Of a stretch of 36,860 bases of DNA, positions 1 through 8,262 are shown piece after piece. The position numbers were made by a program, and so were the translations under genes. This stretch comes from Clostridia bacterium. Its GTDB lineage: Bacteria > Bacillota > Clostridia > TANB77 > CAG-508. The notes beneath the pieces were generated by a model. It did no database searches and had not been told where the DNA came from. It was given only the letters and a program-made list of their open reading frames with translations. Location of the stretch: NCBI GenBank assembly GCA_022792135.1, contig JAAWAM010000025.1:1-36860 (forward strand), given 5' to 3'. Within the stretch, counting starts at the first letter, position 1. Every line of letters starts with the position of its first letter.

Positions 1-89
1 CTTGTTAATTTATCATTTCGTATAATAGCATAGCTCATATCTTCTTGCACTTCCTTCTTTACTTGAGATATTCTATGAATGTCTAACAT
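1..89 (-). CDS. possible partial ORF at left edge, unknown
   Basis: The minus strand reads MLDIHRISQVKKEVQEDMSY and runs off the left edge without a stop. There is no clear Shine-Dalgarno sequence before the ATG at 89. The same frame stays open upstream to a TAG near 159-161, through the hairpin region. I do not recognise the peptide. It may be the start of a real gene continuing outside the window or a chance open frame over structured DNA. Confidence 0.2.
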   Translation of the reverse strand, partial: MLDIHRISQVKKEVQEDMSYAIIRNDKLT

Positions 90-435
90 ACTAGACAAAC
101 AAGTTTGTCGTATGGCAGGGTTTTGCAACCCCACACCCCAAAACCTAAAAAATTGCTATACGCATTTTTAGGTTTTTCATAAAAATTTGCTTATCGCAAT
201 TTTTATGAATGTGAGCAAAAAAATAAATTTTTTACTCACAACAAAAAAGCATAAGTGCTTTTTTGTATTCACTTTAGCAATTCAAAGTAGAAACCAGAGG
301 GAGAGAGCTAAAGTGAATTAGGTGTAATAATCCCATTTATGCAAAATAGAATTATTACACCTATAAAGCCAGAAACCGTCGGTCGTTCGCCTCGTTTCAT
401 AGGTAGTCTAGTAAGTAGTAATATTACTACTATAA
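90..435. other. tandem array of hairpins, possible structured RNA or element end
   Basis: At least eight inverted repeats follow one another with almost no spacing: 94-100/103-109, 118-122/127-131, 141-151/165-175 (11 bp), 178-187/198-207 (10 bp), 211-215/235-239 with A6/T6 inside, 241-251/256-266 (11 bp, 4-base loop), 267-278/307-318 (12 bp), 319-331/351-363 (13 bp), and the 18-base perfect palindrome 414-431. No convincing gene lies here. The pattern suggests a large structured non-coding RNA or a recombination/transfer region; I cannot assign a known class. The remainder to 665 holds a small hairpin (514-519/530-535) and the terminator at 558-596. Confidence 0.5.
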
Positions 436-557
436 TTGCTGATACATTTAAGTATCTTGTTCATACTTGCCCAAACTTTTTACAATTACAAATCCATATC
501 AAATATGCCACCAAATAGCTTTTATAGAGGCTATTGCATTTCTCTTTGCACGACAAA

Positions 558-596
558 AAAGCCCGTTTGTAGATTTTTATTCTACAAACGGGCTTT
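558..596 (-). terminator. strong terminator of the HEPN-like gene pair
   Basis: A 13-bp perfect stem (561-573 with 581-593), extendable by three A-T pairs, has a 7-base loop. On the minus strand it is followed by a run of T. It lies 70 bases past the stop of the minus-strand gene ending at 666. Confidence 0.8.
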
Positions 597-665
597 AGCT
601 AATATTCTTATTAAATTTGCCCTCACAATCGCTTTGTGGCAATTTAAAATGGGAGAGAGTATGAT

Positions 666-1403
666 TTACTTTCTATTAAATTTTTTTATATAAAACTGTT
701 CTATATGTTTTCCCAGAAAATCAACATATTCTTTTAATAGGTCTAAAGTATCTTCTATTATATTTTTTATTTCAGTACTTGATTTAGATTGTCTAACTCC
801 ATAAACTATTAACCCATTTTTATGATATTCTGGAAGTGACATGGTATTTAAAGGTGAAAAACTGTGTGTTAACTGATTTCTTAAATTTTCCATCTCTTTA
901 TAAACTGTATTTGATTGCATGTCTATTAAATATTTATATATTTTTTTATCATTTGTTTTTAAATATTTTATTACACGAGGTATTATATCTTTTTCATAAT
1001 AATTTATTCCTAAATTATATAAATTGCTTATGATATGTATAGTCCTTTCAAAATTACTTTTTATTTCAAATAAGCAAATTCTACTAAAATAATTAAAATA
1101 ATACTTATTTATATAGTCAATTTCTTGATATTTCTTTTCATTAAGGTCAACTTCTCTGTATTCTGGAATTTTTTTATCATAATAATTGCATACTAATATA
1201 TATGGTATTTCTATATTTAACATAGTAAAATTAAATTCATTTATCCAAGGTAAAACATTTTCATAATAATCAAATTCATTAGCATAAGCATATTCATTTT
1301 GTATTTCATATTTTACTTGTATTCTTATTTTTTCAATATCTTTTGTTATTTGGTGTGCTTTTTCCACACTTGGAAAATCAAAATAATTGTATATACTTTT
1401 CAT
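666..1403 (-). CDS. HEPN-like protein, candidate defence component
   Basis: This is a 245-residue, acidic, Tyr/Ile/Asn-rich, apparently helical protein without signal peptide or membrane segment. Residues 175-180 read RNQLTH within LRNQLTHSFSP, the R-x4-H signature of HEPN ribonuclease-type folds. Known HEPN proteins act as RNases in toxin-antitoxin, abortive-infection and CRISPR-linked systems. The start is an ATG preceded by AGGAG inside the end of the upstream gene, only 2 bases away, so the two are probably translationally coupled. Base composition is more AT-rich than the housekeeping genes nearby. The HEPN call rests on the motif and predicted helicity, not on a family match; the true function is unknown. 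Confidence 0.6.
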   Translation of the reverse strand: MKSIYNYFDFPSVEKAHQITKDIEKIRIQVKYEIQNEYAYANEFDYYENVLPWINEFNFTMLNIEIPYILVCNYYDKKIPEYREVDLNEKKYQEIDYINKYYFNYFSRICLFEIKSNFERTIHIISNLYNLGINYYEKDIIPRVIKYLKTNDKKIYKYLIDMQSNTVYKEMENLRNQLTHSFSPLNTMSLPEYHKNGLIVYGVRQSKSSTEIKNIIEDTLDLLKEYVDFLGKHIEQFYIKKFNRK

Positions 1404-1405
1404 AT

Positions 1406-3358
1406 TTAACTCCTATTATTAGATTGTAGATTATTGTAAGTACACAAGTCATCATTAATTTTTATAATAATTAATATAAATAATTTTAAGAATCTTATAT
1501 AATTAGTATAGTGTACATTTTCATCATCATTATCGTTAAATTGTGTACCATGAACATACATATTTCTTAAATCAAGAGAATTATTAAATGCACTTTTATT
1601 TAAGTAATAATTAAAATAATCTTGTTCTGGTCTAGATAAAAGTGAACTTTCTGCTTCAACTATTTTTTTATCTAGTAACTTATCAATTTCGCTTCTATAT
1701 AAAATTGGATATTTCCAATAATTAACAACTTCATTCTCATGTAAATCCTTAAGTATTGTAATTAATTTGTTATTAGATATTTTAATAAATCCATTGCAAT
1801 CTATATGTATATAATTTTTTTCCAAAAGATAAGCAATGTCCTGTTTATTATAATCTGCATAATCTGTTGGACAGATATTTTCATTTAACAATAGTTCATA
1901 AAAAGAATTATACTTATCATCTCCATCTTTTCTATATGAAAGCATACATTGATCAGAAAAAAAGTAATAATCTATATTATTAAATTCTTGTGACTTATAA
2001 TTTGGATAAATGTATTTCTTTTCTAATTTACTTTTTATATCTTTATATGGAATAGGATTTGAAGACATTTGCAGTAATTCATGATTTATATATCCATCTT
2101 CAATATATAAATTATATTGTTTTATTATGGACTCTAATTCAGGCAATATCGTCCTACATTTTTCTAAATATTTAGAACTTATTGAAGGAGGATTCACCTT
2201 ATAGTTTTTTATTTTAAATTCATCCAAAAGATGTTCTTTAAAAAACCATTCTATAACTTCTTCTAGTCTTATATTTAGTCCTTCAAGTCTTTGGTAGTAA
2301 CTAACCATTTGTAAATCTGACAACATTTTTTTAATACTAAAACCAATACCTATATTATAAGCATGTTTTGATCTAGTAAAGAGGGTGCTTTCAAAAAGAC
2401 CTAATTCAGTCTTTTTACTAAATAATGTTATTCGCATTTGAAGATCAACAAAATTAAATAAGTAAATGAAATTATTTAATAATGTATTATAATCTAAATT
2501 ATCTTTGATCCATTTCATTGAATATGAACACTTAATTATTCCTTTATCCTCTTGCTCTATAATAAGCTCTTCTTGATTTTCTGCAAAACTTACCTCGACA
2601 CCATATTTCATACCAGAATTTCCATCAAAAAACTTTTGATTTTCCTCATTTGTTCTTTTCTTAGATTCTAATCTTGTTCTATCTGATATTTTTAATTCAT
2701 TTGAACTCTGGATATTATTTATAATACCTAGATAATTCAGATTTGCAAATGGTTCTTTAATGTAATTTAATATTAGAGTTTCTTTATCCTCTAAAGTAAA
2801 CACTTCTGGGAAATAAATAGTATACCTTTGGTTTAAGTGGTCGATTTCATATTTATCTAATAGTAATTCAGCATATTTACTATTATTTAATAAGCAAGTT
2901 CTTATGATATTACCATAGTAATTAACAAGTTTTTTATTTCTTAAGATATAGTGCATACACACTTTTTCATTATGTAATAGCTCATTAAAAGTTGTTTTTG
3001 ATATTCTTTCATATACTTTATATTTTTCCAACAATTCGAAGAAATCATCTTTATAAATTCTGTCCACTTTATTATATAATTCTACGAAATTACTATCATC
3101 AATGCCTTTTATATAACATGCTACAATCCTTTTATATTCTTTGCAAACTTTTTGAATAATTTCTATGTCTTTTTTTTTCCATGTTATAAGATATGCCTTT
3201 ATATCTATAAATTTTATTATATTATAAAATTCTATTACTTCATTCACATCATAATCTATTTTATTACTATTAAACTTATCTACTATCTCTTTTACTCTTC
3301 TAAGATGAAAGCCTGATGAGTAATCTGATGCAGAGTAAAACTTCACTCTATCATGCAT
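1406..3358 (-). CDS. large unknown protein with C-terminal HEPN-like motif
   Basis: This protein of about 650 residues is not one I recognise as a whole. The ATG at 3358 is chosen because AAAGGTGG lies 8 bases upstream; GTG codons at 3370/3367 are in frame but too close to it. Near the C-terminus (about residues 596-604) is LDLRNMYVHGT, an R-N-x3-H motif typical of HEPN domains. The rest is helical, rich in Tyr, Asn, Lys and Ile, with no visible nucleotide-binding motif. It is the first gene of a two-gene unit with the smaller HEPN-like protein at 666-1403, both ending at one strong terminator. Two different HEPN-like proteins encoded side by side in an AT-rich block next to a hairpin array suggest a phage-defence or abortive-infection module. 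This is inference from motif and context. Confidence 0.6.
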   Translation of the reverse strand: MHDRVKFYSASDYSSGFHLRRVKEIVDKFNSNKIDYDVNEVIEFYNIIKFIDIKAYLITWKKKDIEIIQKVCKEYKRIVACYIKGIDDSNFVELYNKVDRIYKDDFFELLEKYKVYERISKTTFNELLHNEKVCMHYILRNKKLVNYYGNIIRTCLLNNSKYAELLLDKYEIDHLNQRYTIYFPEVFTLEDKETLILNYIKEPFANLNYLGIINNIQSSNELKISDRTRLESKKRTNEENQKFFDGNSGMKYGVEVSFAENQEELIIEQEDKGIIKCSYSMKWIKDNLDYNTLLNNFIYLFNFVDLQMRITLFSKKTELGLFESTLFTRSKHAYNIGIGFSIKKMLSDLQMVSYYQRLEGLNIRLEEVIEWFFKEHLLDEFKIKNYKVNPPSISSKYLEKCRTILPELESIIKQYNLYIEDGYINHELLQMSSNPIPYKDIKSKLEKKYIYPNYKSQEFNNIDYYFFSDQCMLSYRKDGDDKYNSFYELLLNENICPTDYADYNKQDIAYLLEKNYIHIDCNGFIKISNNKLITILKDLHENEVVNYWKYPILYRSEIDKLLDKKIVEAESSLLSRPEQDYFNYYLNKSAFNNSLDLRNMYVHGTQFNDNDDENVHYTNYIRFLKLFILIIIKINDDLCTYNNLQSNNRS

Positions 3359-3552
3359 ATATTGCACCACCTTTATTATAAAACTTTGTAAAGTTTTATT
3401 TTTTCTTGCATTATACCATAAATTCCAAAATTTATAAATATCAATAATAAGTTAGACTGTTATTCTATCAAAAGTTCTAACATAGTTCTAACACTTAATT
3501 CAAAATTTTAGAAAAGAAATTTTTTGCTTTTTCTACTTTTTTCCCATAAAAA

Positions 3553-3594
3553 AAATCCCTCCTTGATATTTTTTATTTTATCACGGAAGGATTT
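3553..3594 (-). terminator. terminator downstream of carD
   Basis: AAATCC..TCC (3553-3562) pairs with GGA.GGATTT (3585-3594), with one mismatch. On the minus strand the stem is followed by a T run. It lies about 70 bases after the carD stop. Confidence 0.65.
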
Positions 3595-3664
3595 ATTTAC
3601 ACAACTTTTTGTATACTCTCAAATTACATCAAAAATAGTATATTAACAATTGATGAATCTATTT

Positions 3665-4228
3665 CTAGTTTGTTGTTCCTGTACCATCAAATGGGATAAA
3701 TTTATTTACTACACTTTCTTGTGTAATATCTTCTGCTCTAAACATCCTATAAGATGTGTTGATTTTGTTTTCTACTAATTGTTCTACTTCTTCTTGTGTA
3801 GCGTGTTCTGCTAATACTAATTCGCTAACTAAAATTTGTTTTGCATTATTTAACATTTTCTTTTCGCCAGTAGAAAGACCTTTTTCTTTTTGTTTAAAGC
3901 TTAGATTCCTTACTACATCTGCTATTTCGTAGATATCTCCACTTTTCATTTTATCCATATTATCTCTATATCTTTTGTTCCAATTTTTGTCCATTATGGT
4001 TTCATCTTGTTCTAGTACACCGATTACTTTATCTGCTGAACTTTTATCTATAATATTTCTTACCCCTATTTCTTCTGCCCTAGCTGTTGGTACCATTACC
4101 TTAACTTCTCCTGGCATTTTTAATATGTAATACGATTGTTTCTCTCCTAAAATATCTTTTTCTTCTATTGAATCAATTACTCCTGCCCCGTGCATTGGGT
4201 ATACAATCTTGTCTCCTACATTAAACAT
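3665..4228 (-). CDS. carD: CarD-family transcriptional regulator
   Basis: This 187-residue protein begins MFNVGDKIVYPMHGAGVIDS, the classic N-terminus of the CarD/TRCF RNA-polymerase interacting domain. The helical C-terminal part (roughly residues 70-170) with NWNKRYRDNMDKMKSGDIYE is the usual CarD DNA-binding region. CarD-type proteins bind the RNA polymerase beta subunit and stabilise open promoter complexes. The ATG at 4228 is preferred over an in-frame TTG at 4237 because AAAGGAG sits 9 bases upstream. It follows dut on the same strand but is separated from it by a terminator, so it is probably transcribed alone. Confidence 0.9.
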   Translation of the reverse strand: MFNVGDKIVYPMHGAGVIDSIEEKDILGEKQSYYILKMPGEVKVMVPTARAEEIGVRNIIDKSSADKVIGVLEQDETIMDKNWNKRYRDNMDKMKSGDIYEIADVVRNLSFKQKEKGLSTGEKKMLNNAKQILVSELVLAEHATQEEVEQLVENKINTSYRMFRAEDITQESVVNKFIPFDGTGTTN

Positions 4229-4349
4229 GTAAGTCAACTCCTTTCAGCATTTCTTAATTTTTCGGCGAAAAAAATATAATAAAGTTATGTCAATATTTTG
4301 GATTTAACTAACTTTATTGGATTTTTTAACCATCCTTATTATACAACAA

Positions 4350-4378
4350 AAAAGGAGAAAAGTCAAAGCCTTTCTCCT
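4350..4378 (-). terminator. terminator between dut and carD
   Basis: An inverted repeat pairs AGGAGAAAAG with CCTTTCTCCT, flanked by A and T runs. It lies downstream of dut and upstream of carD on the minus strand. Confidence 0.7.
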
Positions 4379-4476
4379 CTATTTTTTATGTATATTTCGT
4401 CTGTTTTGCTTGTGGTTCTAAGAGAAAAAATTTTTTTATTTTTTTCAAAATGATTCTTGTCTTCTTGTCTATTTTT

Positions 4477-4938
4477 TTACTTTCCTGTTGAACCAAATCC
4501 TCCTATTCTCTTCCCATCTGCCTTATCATCATCTGTTATCAGGTATTTTTGAAACATTGCTTGCGCAATTGCTTCCCCTTTCTTGATTTGTACATCTTCC
4601 TCTTTTATATTGATGCATTGAATGAAAATATGCCCATCATTATCAGGATTACTATAATAGTCTTGATCAATGACTCCTGTACTATGTGGAAATAGAATTC
4701 CCTGTTTTTTGGGTCCTGAACTTCTAGGTACAATTAATAGTACTTCATCTGGTTGCATATAAGATTTTAATCCTGTCTTAATTAGGGTTGGTTTCATCCC
4801 TTTTTGGTAACTTGGTATAATCGTATCCTCTGCTGCTTCTATATCATATGCTGCTGAATATTTTGTTTTCCTAATAGGTAAATTAATTCCTTTTCCTTCA
4901 AATCCTTTTGCTATTTCAAATCCTCTTATTTTTTCCAT
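4477..4938 (-). CDS. dut: dUTP diphosphatase (dUTPase)
   Basis: At 153 residues this has the usual size for a homotrimeric dUTPase, which hydrolyses dUTP to dUMP and pyrophosphate, keeping uracil out of DNA and feeding dTMP synthesis. Family motifs appear in order: AAYDIEAAED (motif 1), VPRSSG (motif 2), GVIDQDYY (motif 3, with the catalytic-site Asp) and the C-terminal RIGGFGSTGK (motif 5, the phosphate-binding arm). A purine-rich ribosome binding site precedes the ATG at 4938. A palindromic repeat element lies just upstream. Confidence 0.93.
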   Translation of the reverse strand: MEKIRGFEIAKGFEGKGINLPIRKTKYSAAYDIEAAEDTIIPSYQKGMKPTLIKTGLKSYMQPDEVLLIVPRSSGPKKQGILFPHSTGVIDQDYYSNPDNDGHIFIQCINIKEEDVQIKKGEAIAQAMFQKYLITDDDKADGKRIGGFGSTGK

Positions 4939-4968
4939 CTTTCATTTCCTCCCTTTGCTACTTCGCTT

Positions 4969-5040
4969 GGCTAATGAGGGACGGTTCTTCTTTGACCATA
5001 TTTATTAAAATGGCTAAAGAAGAACCGTCCCTCATTAGCC
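4969..5040. repeat. palindromic REP/MITE-like element, copy 1
   Basis: A perfect 25-bp inverted repeat (4969-4993 with 5016-5040) flanks a 22-base loop. The arm contains GGGACGGTTCTTCTTT. The same core recurs at 8136-8180. Elements with this GGGACGGTTCTT core are widespread in Firmicutes and resemble REP elements mobilised by tyrosine transposases. It sits between the divergent genes dut and feoA. Confidence 0.85.
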
Positions 5041-5147
5041 ATTAGCCATCACTATTTTTTCATAATTAAAATCAATTGTCAATATGTAACATTTATTTTT
5101 TCGACAAAATATAATAAAGTATAACAATTTATTTTTAGGTGATGATT

Positions 5148-5385
5148 ATGAATTATGGAATTGATACATTAGACTGTTTACCTTTACATCAAGAAGGAAC
5201 AATTGAACACTTAAATTGTAAACGGAAATATAAGAAGAAGACTATTAGATTTAGGCTTAGTAAAGGGGTCTTCCATTACCCCTATTTTAATGAGTCCTTC
5301 TTCTGGCTTAAAGGCATTTGATATTCGCGGTACTTTAATTGCTATTCGAGATGAAGATTCTTCTTTGATTGATATTTCTTACTAA
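5148..5385 (+). CDS. feoA: ferrous iron transport protein A, +1 shift at CGG
   Basis: FeoA is a small SH3-like cytoplasmic partner of FeoB. As written, the frame stops early and the tail is nonsense. Skipping the C of the in-frame CGG at 5223-5225 (codon 26) gives KGNIRRRLLDLGLVKGSS followed by a GLKAFDIRGTLIAIRDEDSS stretch, matching the FeoA core (RRRLLDLGL..G and a C-terminal beta segment) and ending at 5385, 78 residues in all, the normal length. The ATG at 5148 is chosen because AGGTG lies 6 bases upstream; a GTG at 5139 and an ATG at 5142 are alternatives. feoB follows 63 bases downstream and carries four more such sites. Confidence 0.85.
5223..5225 (+). other. in-frame CGG +1 recoding site (feoA)
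   Basis: Context is TGT AAA CGG A. Reading TGT AAA (C) GGA restores Cys-Lys-Gly and the conserved FeoA frame. Confidence 0.85.
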
Positions 5386-5448
5386 TTCTTGTAACCATAT
5401 CCTTTTTTTCTCATACACTATACTATCTAAAAAATAGGAGGTGTATCA

Positions 5449-7597
5449 ATGGGACTTACTAAATCTTCAACTGGTACACGATTATTAGAAAATGATTTTA
5501 AAAATTTGAAAAACGAGAAGGGTTACACGATTGCACTTGCTGGCAACCCGAATGTAGGAAAATCTACTATCTTTAATGCTTTAACTGGTATGCATCAGCA
5601 TACTGGTAATTGGCCTGGTAAAACAGTTGCAAATGCCACTGGGGAATATTACTACCAAGATTCTAATTTCTTGTTTGTCGATATTCCTGGTACATATTCG
5701 ATTATGTCGAATTCGGAAGAAGAAGAAATTGCCCGTGATTATATTTGTTTTGGTCATCCAGATGCTACTGTTATCGTCGTAGATGCTACTTGTCTAGAAA
5801 GAAATTTAAATTTAGTTTTTCAAACAATGGAAATTACAAATAATATCGTGGTTTGTGTCAATCTTCTAGATGAAGCAAAGAAGAAAAAAATTAAAGTGGA
5901 TTTAGAAGAATTATCAAACAAGTTGGGTGTTCCAGTTGTTCGGAACAATTGCTCGAAAAAAGAAAACATTAGACCATTTAATGGATACCATTTTAAAAAT
6001 CTGTAAAAAAGAAATCATTCCAAAGCCTAAAAAAATTGTTTATCCATCTGCTATTGAAGAAGGAATTAAAACTTTAGAGGATAAATTAAAAGAATATTCT
6101 GTTTTCCCCCCTCACCTACTTCGCTGGATTGCTTTAAAATTAATAGATGGTGAAGAAAAAATATTACAATCCATTGAAAAGAATTTTTCAATCTCTCTCA
6201 TCGATAACATTGGAATTCAGCTTATCCGCATTAAAATTTTAAACCGATTAAAAGAATTTAATCTGTTAAATGAAAACTTGAAAGATAAGATTGTTTCCTC
6301 TATTATGGAGCAAGCAGAAATAATTTGTAAAACGGTTTGTACTTTTGAAAACAAAAACTATTCTCGGTAGAGACCGAAAAATTGATAAAATACTGACCTC
6401 TAAAACATTTGGTTTTCCCATTATGATTTTATTTTTAGGTTTGATTTTTTGGCTTACTATTGTAGGTGCTAACTATCCTTCTCAAGCTCTATTTAGTTTG
6501 TTTGCTTGGTTCCAAGGAAAACTTATCCTATTTACCCAATGGTTGCATTGTCCTAATTGGTTATCTGATATGCTAATTTCTGGTGTCTACCAGACCCTTA
6601 CTTGGATTATTGCTGTTATGCTCCCTCCTATGGCTATTTTCTTTCCTCTTTTTACCTTTCTAGAGGATTTGGGATATCTTCCAAGAATTGCTTTTAATAT
6701 GGATGGATTTTTTAAAAAGTGCTGCTGTACTGGTAAACAGATGATAACCATGTGCATGGGATTTGGTTGTAATGCTGCTGGCTGTGTTGGCTGTCGAATT
6801 ATCGATTCTCCTCGTGAAAGACTCATTGCTATTTTAACCAATAATTTTGTTCCCTGTAATGGTAGATTTCCTTTCCTAATTTCAATTGCTACCATTTTTA
6901 TAGCAGGTACTATGCAAGGATTTGGTGCTTCTATTGTTTCTACTCTAGCTGTCATTTTCGTTATATTATTAGGAATCTTTTTAACTTTACTGATTTCTAA
7001 AATATTATCGAAAACCATTTTGAAAGGAATGCCTTCCTCTTTTGTGCTAGAACTACCACCTTATCGAAAGCCACAATTTGGAAAGATTTTTATCCGTTCC
7101 ATTTTGGATCGAACTTTATTCGTTCTTCGGTAGAGCAATTGCTGTTGCTGCACCTGCTGGACTTGTCATTTGGCTTTTTGCTACCCTTACCATTAATGGT
7201 CAAAGTTTACTTCATCTAGTTGCCAATTTTCTAGATCCATTTGCTCGTTTAATGGGATTTGATGGTTATATTTTAGCAGCCTTTATTTTTGGAATTCCTG
7301 CTAATGAAATTGTACTCCCTATTATTTTGATGTGTTATCTTGGTGGAAACTCTTTAGTCAATTTAGAAGACACTTATGCCATTGGCGAAATCTTAATTCA
7401 AAACGGTTGGACGATGCTAACAGCAATTAATGTTATGATTTTTACCTGCTTACATTTTCCTTGTACGACAACCCTTCTTACCATAAAAAAAGAAACTGGT
7501 AGTTGGAAGTGGACGGCTCTTAGTTTTATTTTACCTACTGTTTGCCGGTATTATGATCTGTATGTGTACCACTTTGTTTTATCACATTTTAATATAA
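5449..7597 (+). CDS. feoB: ferrous iron transporter B with four CGG +1 shifts
   Basis: FeoB is an inner-membrane Fe(II) importer with an N-terminal G domain. GNPNVGKST (G1), DIPGTYS (G3) and NLLDE (G4) are visible in the first 145 residues; after it come the membrane regions, including CMGFGCNAAG and NNFVPCNGRFP. The gene is interrupted four times, each time at an in-frame CGG: 5941, 6365, 7128 and 7546. Skipping each C gives VVGTIARKKK, YSGRDRKIDK, FVLGRAIAVAAPAGLV and ILPTVCGIMICM, all matching FeoB, and a single 714-residue protein, the normal length, ending at 7597 just before a terminator. Without the last shift the frame would run through that terminator. It follows feoA. SD AGGAGG precedes the ATG. 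Confidence 0.9.
5941..5943 (+). other. in-frame CGG +1 recoding site 1 (feoB)
   Basis: Context is GTT GTT CGG A (codon 165). Skipping C gives Val-Val-Gly-Thr-Ile-Ala-Arg, aligning with the G5-region motif of FeoB (family form VVPTSAR). Confidence 0.88.
6365..6367 (+). other. in-frame CGG +1 recoding site 2 (feoB)
   Basis: Context is TAT TCT CGG TAG (about codon 306). Without the shift translation would stop at the very next codon. With it the protein reads SGRDRKIDKILTSK, a typical start of the FeoB membrane region. Confidence 0.88.
7128..7130 (+). other. in-frame CGG +1 recoding site 3 (feoB)
   Basis: Context is GTT CTT CGG TAG (about codon 560), again with a stop immediately after the CGG. 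The shift gives LGRAIAVAAPAGLVIW, the expected FeoB membrane segment. Confidence 0.9.
7546..7548 (+). other. in-frame CGG +1 recoding site 4 (feoB)
   Basis: Context is GTT TGC CGG T (about codon 699). Unshifted, the frame gives a polar tail running through the terminator. Shifted, it gives the hydrophobic FeoB C-terminus CGIMICMCTTLFYHILI and stops at 7597. Confidence 0.82.
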
Positions 7598-7602
7598 AAA
7601 AG

Positions 7603-7638
7603 AAAGCTAAAACAAGATTTCAATCTTATTTTAGCTTT
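7603..7638 (+). terminator. feoB terminator
   Basis: A stem of 16 of 17 pairs (7603-7619 with 7622-7638) is followed by TTTTT. It starts 5 bases after the shifted feoB stop at 7597. Confidence 0.85.
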
Positions 7639-7666
7639 TTATCCTAATAAACTGTACTTAATTTTT

Positions 7667-8107
7667 TCATATTTTTCCTCTTTTTATATCTTCCACAAAT
7701 TTTTCTTTTATTTCAAATGGTAGTAGCAATAAATTTTCCACTTCTTCTCTTTTTATGATTTCTGGTAAATACTTTCCGCTATCAATATACTTAGGATCAC
7801 AATTAAATTCTGGTCCATCCCCTGTTCCAAATTCTCCTCCTAGATAATCACATAAGAAAAATATCTCCTTTTGCTTAAATTTCTCTGAATTCATCTCATA
7901 TAATTTTTTTACAATTCCTACTTCAATTCCCAATTCTTCTTTAACTTCTCGAAGTATTCCTTCTTCTGGTGTCTCTCCTTCTTCCACGCCTCCTCCAGGA
8001 AAAGTATAATATTCTTGAAAATCTTTTCTCTTTTTCACATCCTTTCTGTGCATAAAAGCAAATCCATCTTCCATCGGTATAATACCTGCTACTCTTATTC
8101 TTTCCAT
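7667..8107 (-). CDS. Nudix hydrolase (MutT-like)
   Basis: This 146-residue protein starts at the ATG at 8107, which has AGGAGATCTGG upstream. A longer in-frame start at 8158 would translate part of a palindromic repeat and is rejected. The Nudix box is complete: GGGVEEGETPEEGILREVKE with EELGI after it, fitting G-x5-E-x7-REUxEExGU and supplying the metal-binding glutamates. Nudix enzymes hydrolyse nucleoside diphosphates linked to another group; the substrate cannot be told here. It is a single minus-strand gene between convergent feoB and divergent mgtA. Confidence 0.88.
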   Translation of the reverse strand: MERIRVAGIIPMEDGFAFMHRKDVKKRKDFQEYYTFPGGGVEEGETPEEGILREVKEELGIEVGIVKKLYEMNSEKFKQKEIFFLCDYLGGEFGTGDGPEFNCDPKYIDSGKYLPEIIKREEVENLLLLPFEIKEKFVEDIKRGKI

Positions 8108-8126
8108 ATCCAGATCTCCTCTTTCC

Positions 8127-8190
8127 TGGCCAAGTGGGGACGGTTCTTCTTTGGCCAATGGCTAAAGAAGAACCGTCCCCGTTTAGCCAT
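8127..8190. repeat. palindromic REP/MITE-like element, copy 2
   Basis: A 17-bp perfect core stem (8136-8152 with 8164-8180) has imperfect outer arms ending TGGC/GCCA. The core matches the element at 4969-5040, differing by an extra G (GGGGACGG) and in the outer arms. It lies between the divergent Nudix and mgtA genes. Confidence 0.85.
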
Positions 8191-8253
8191 TTTTTAAATT
8201 ATATAATAATTTTCTATTTTTTTCCACCTTTTTGTTTCAATTTTATAAAATAG

Positions 8254-8262
8254 TGGTATACT
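8254..8262 (+). promoter_or_regulatory. extended -10 promoter of mgtA
   Basis: TGG then TATACT forms an extended -10 (TGnTATACT) about 40 bases before the ATG. The -35 (TTTCAA, 8235-8240) is weak. The leader is too short for an M-box magnesium riboswitch. Confidence 0.55.

Noticed and set aside
90..435. CRISPR array
   Set aside because: The inverted repeats differ in sequence and there are no identical direct repeats with regular spacers; no cas genes nearby.
436..693. Plus-strand 85-codon frame over the hairpin region
   Set aside because: It reads through the strong terminator hairpin, has no ribosome binding site and no recognisable protein features.
5449..7597. feoA/feoB as pseudogenes
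   Set aside because: All motifs on both sides of each break are intact, and five independent breaks would have to hit the same codon. The terminator position fits the recoded end.
8107..8158. Longer N-terminus of the Nudix protein
   Set aside because: The extra 17 codons are read from the palindromic repeat, and a good ribosome binding site exists at the ATG at 8107.
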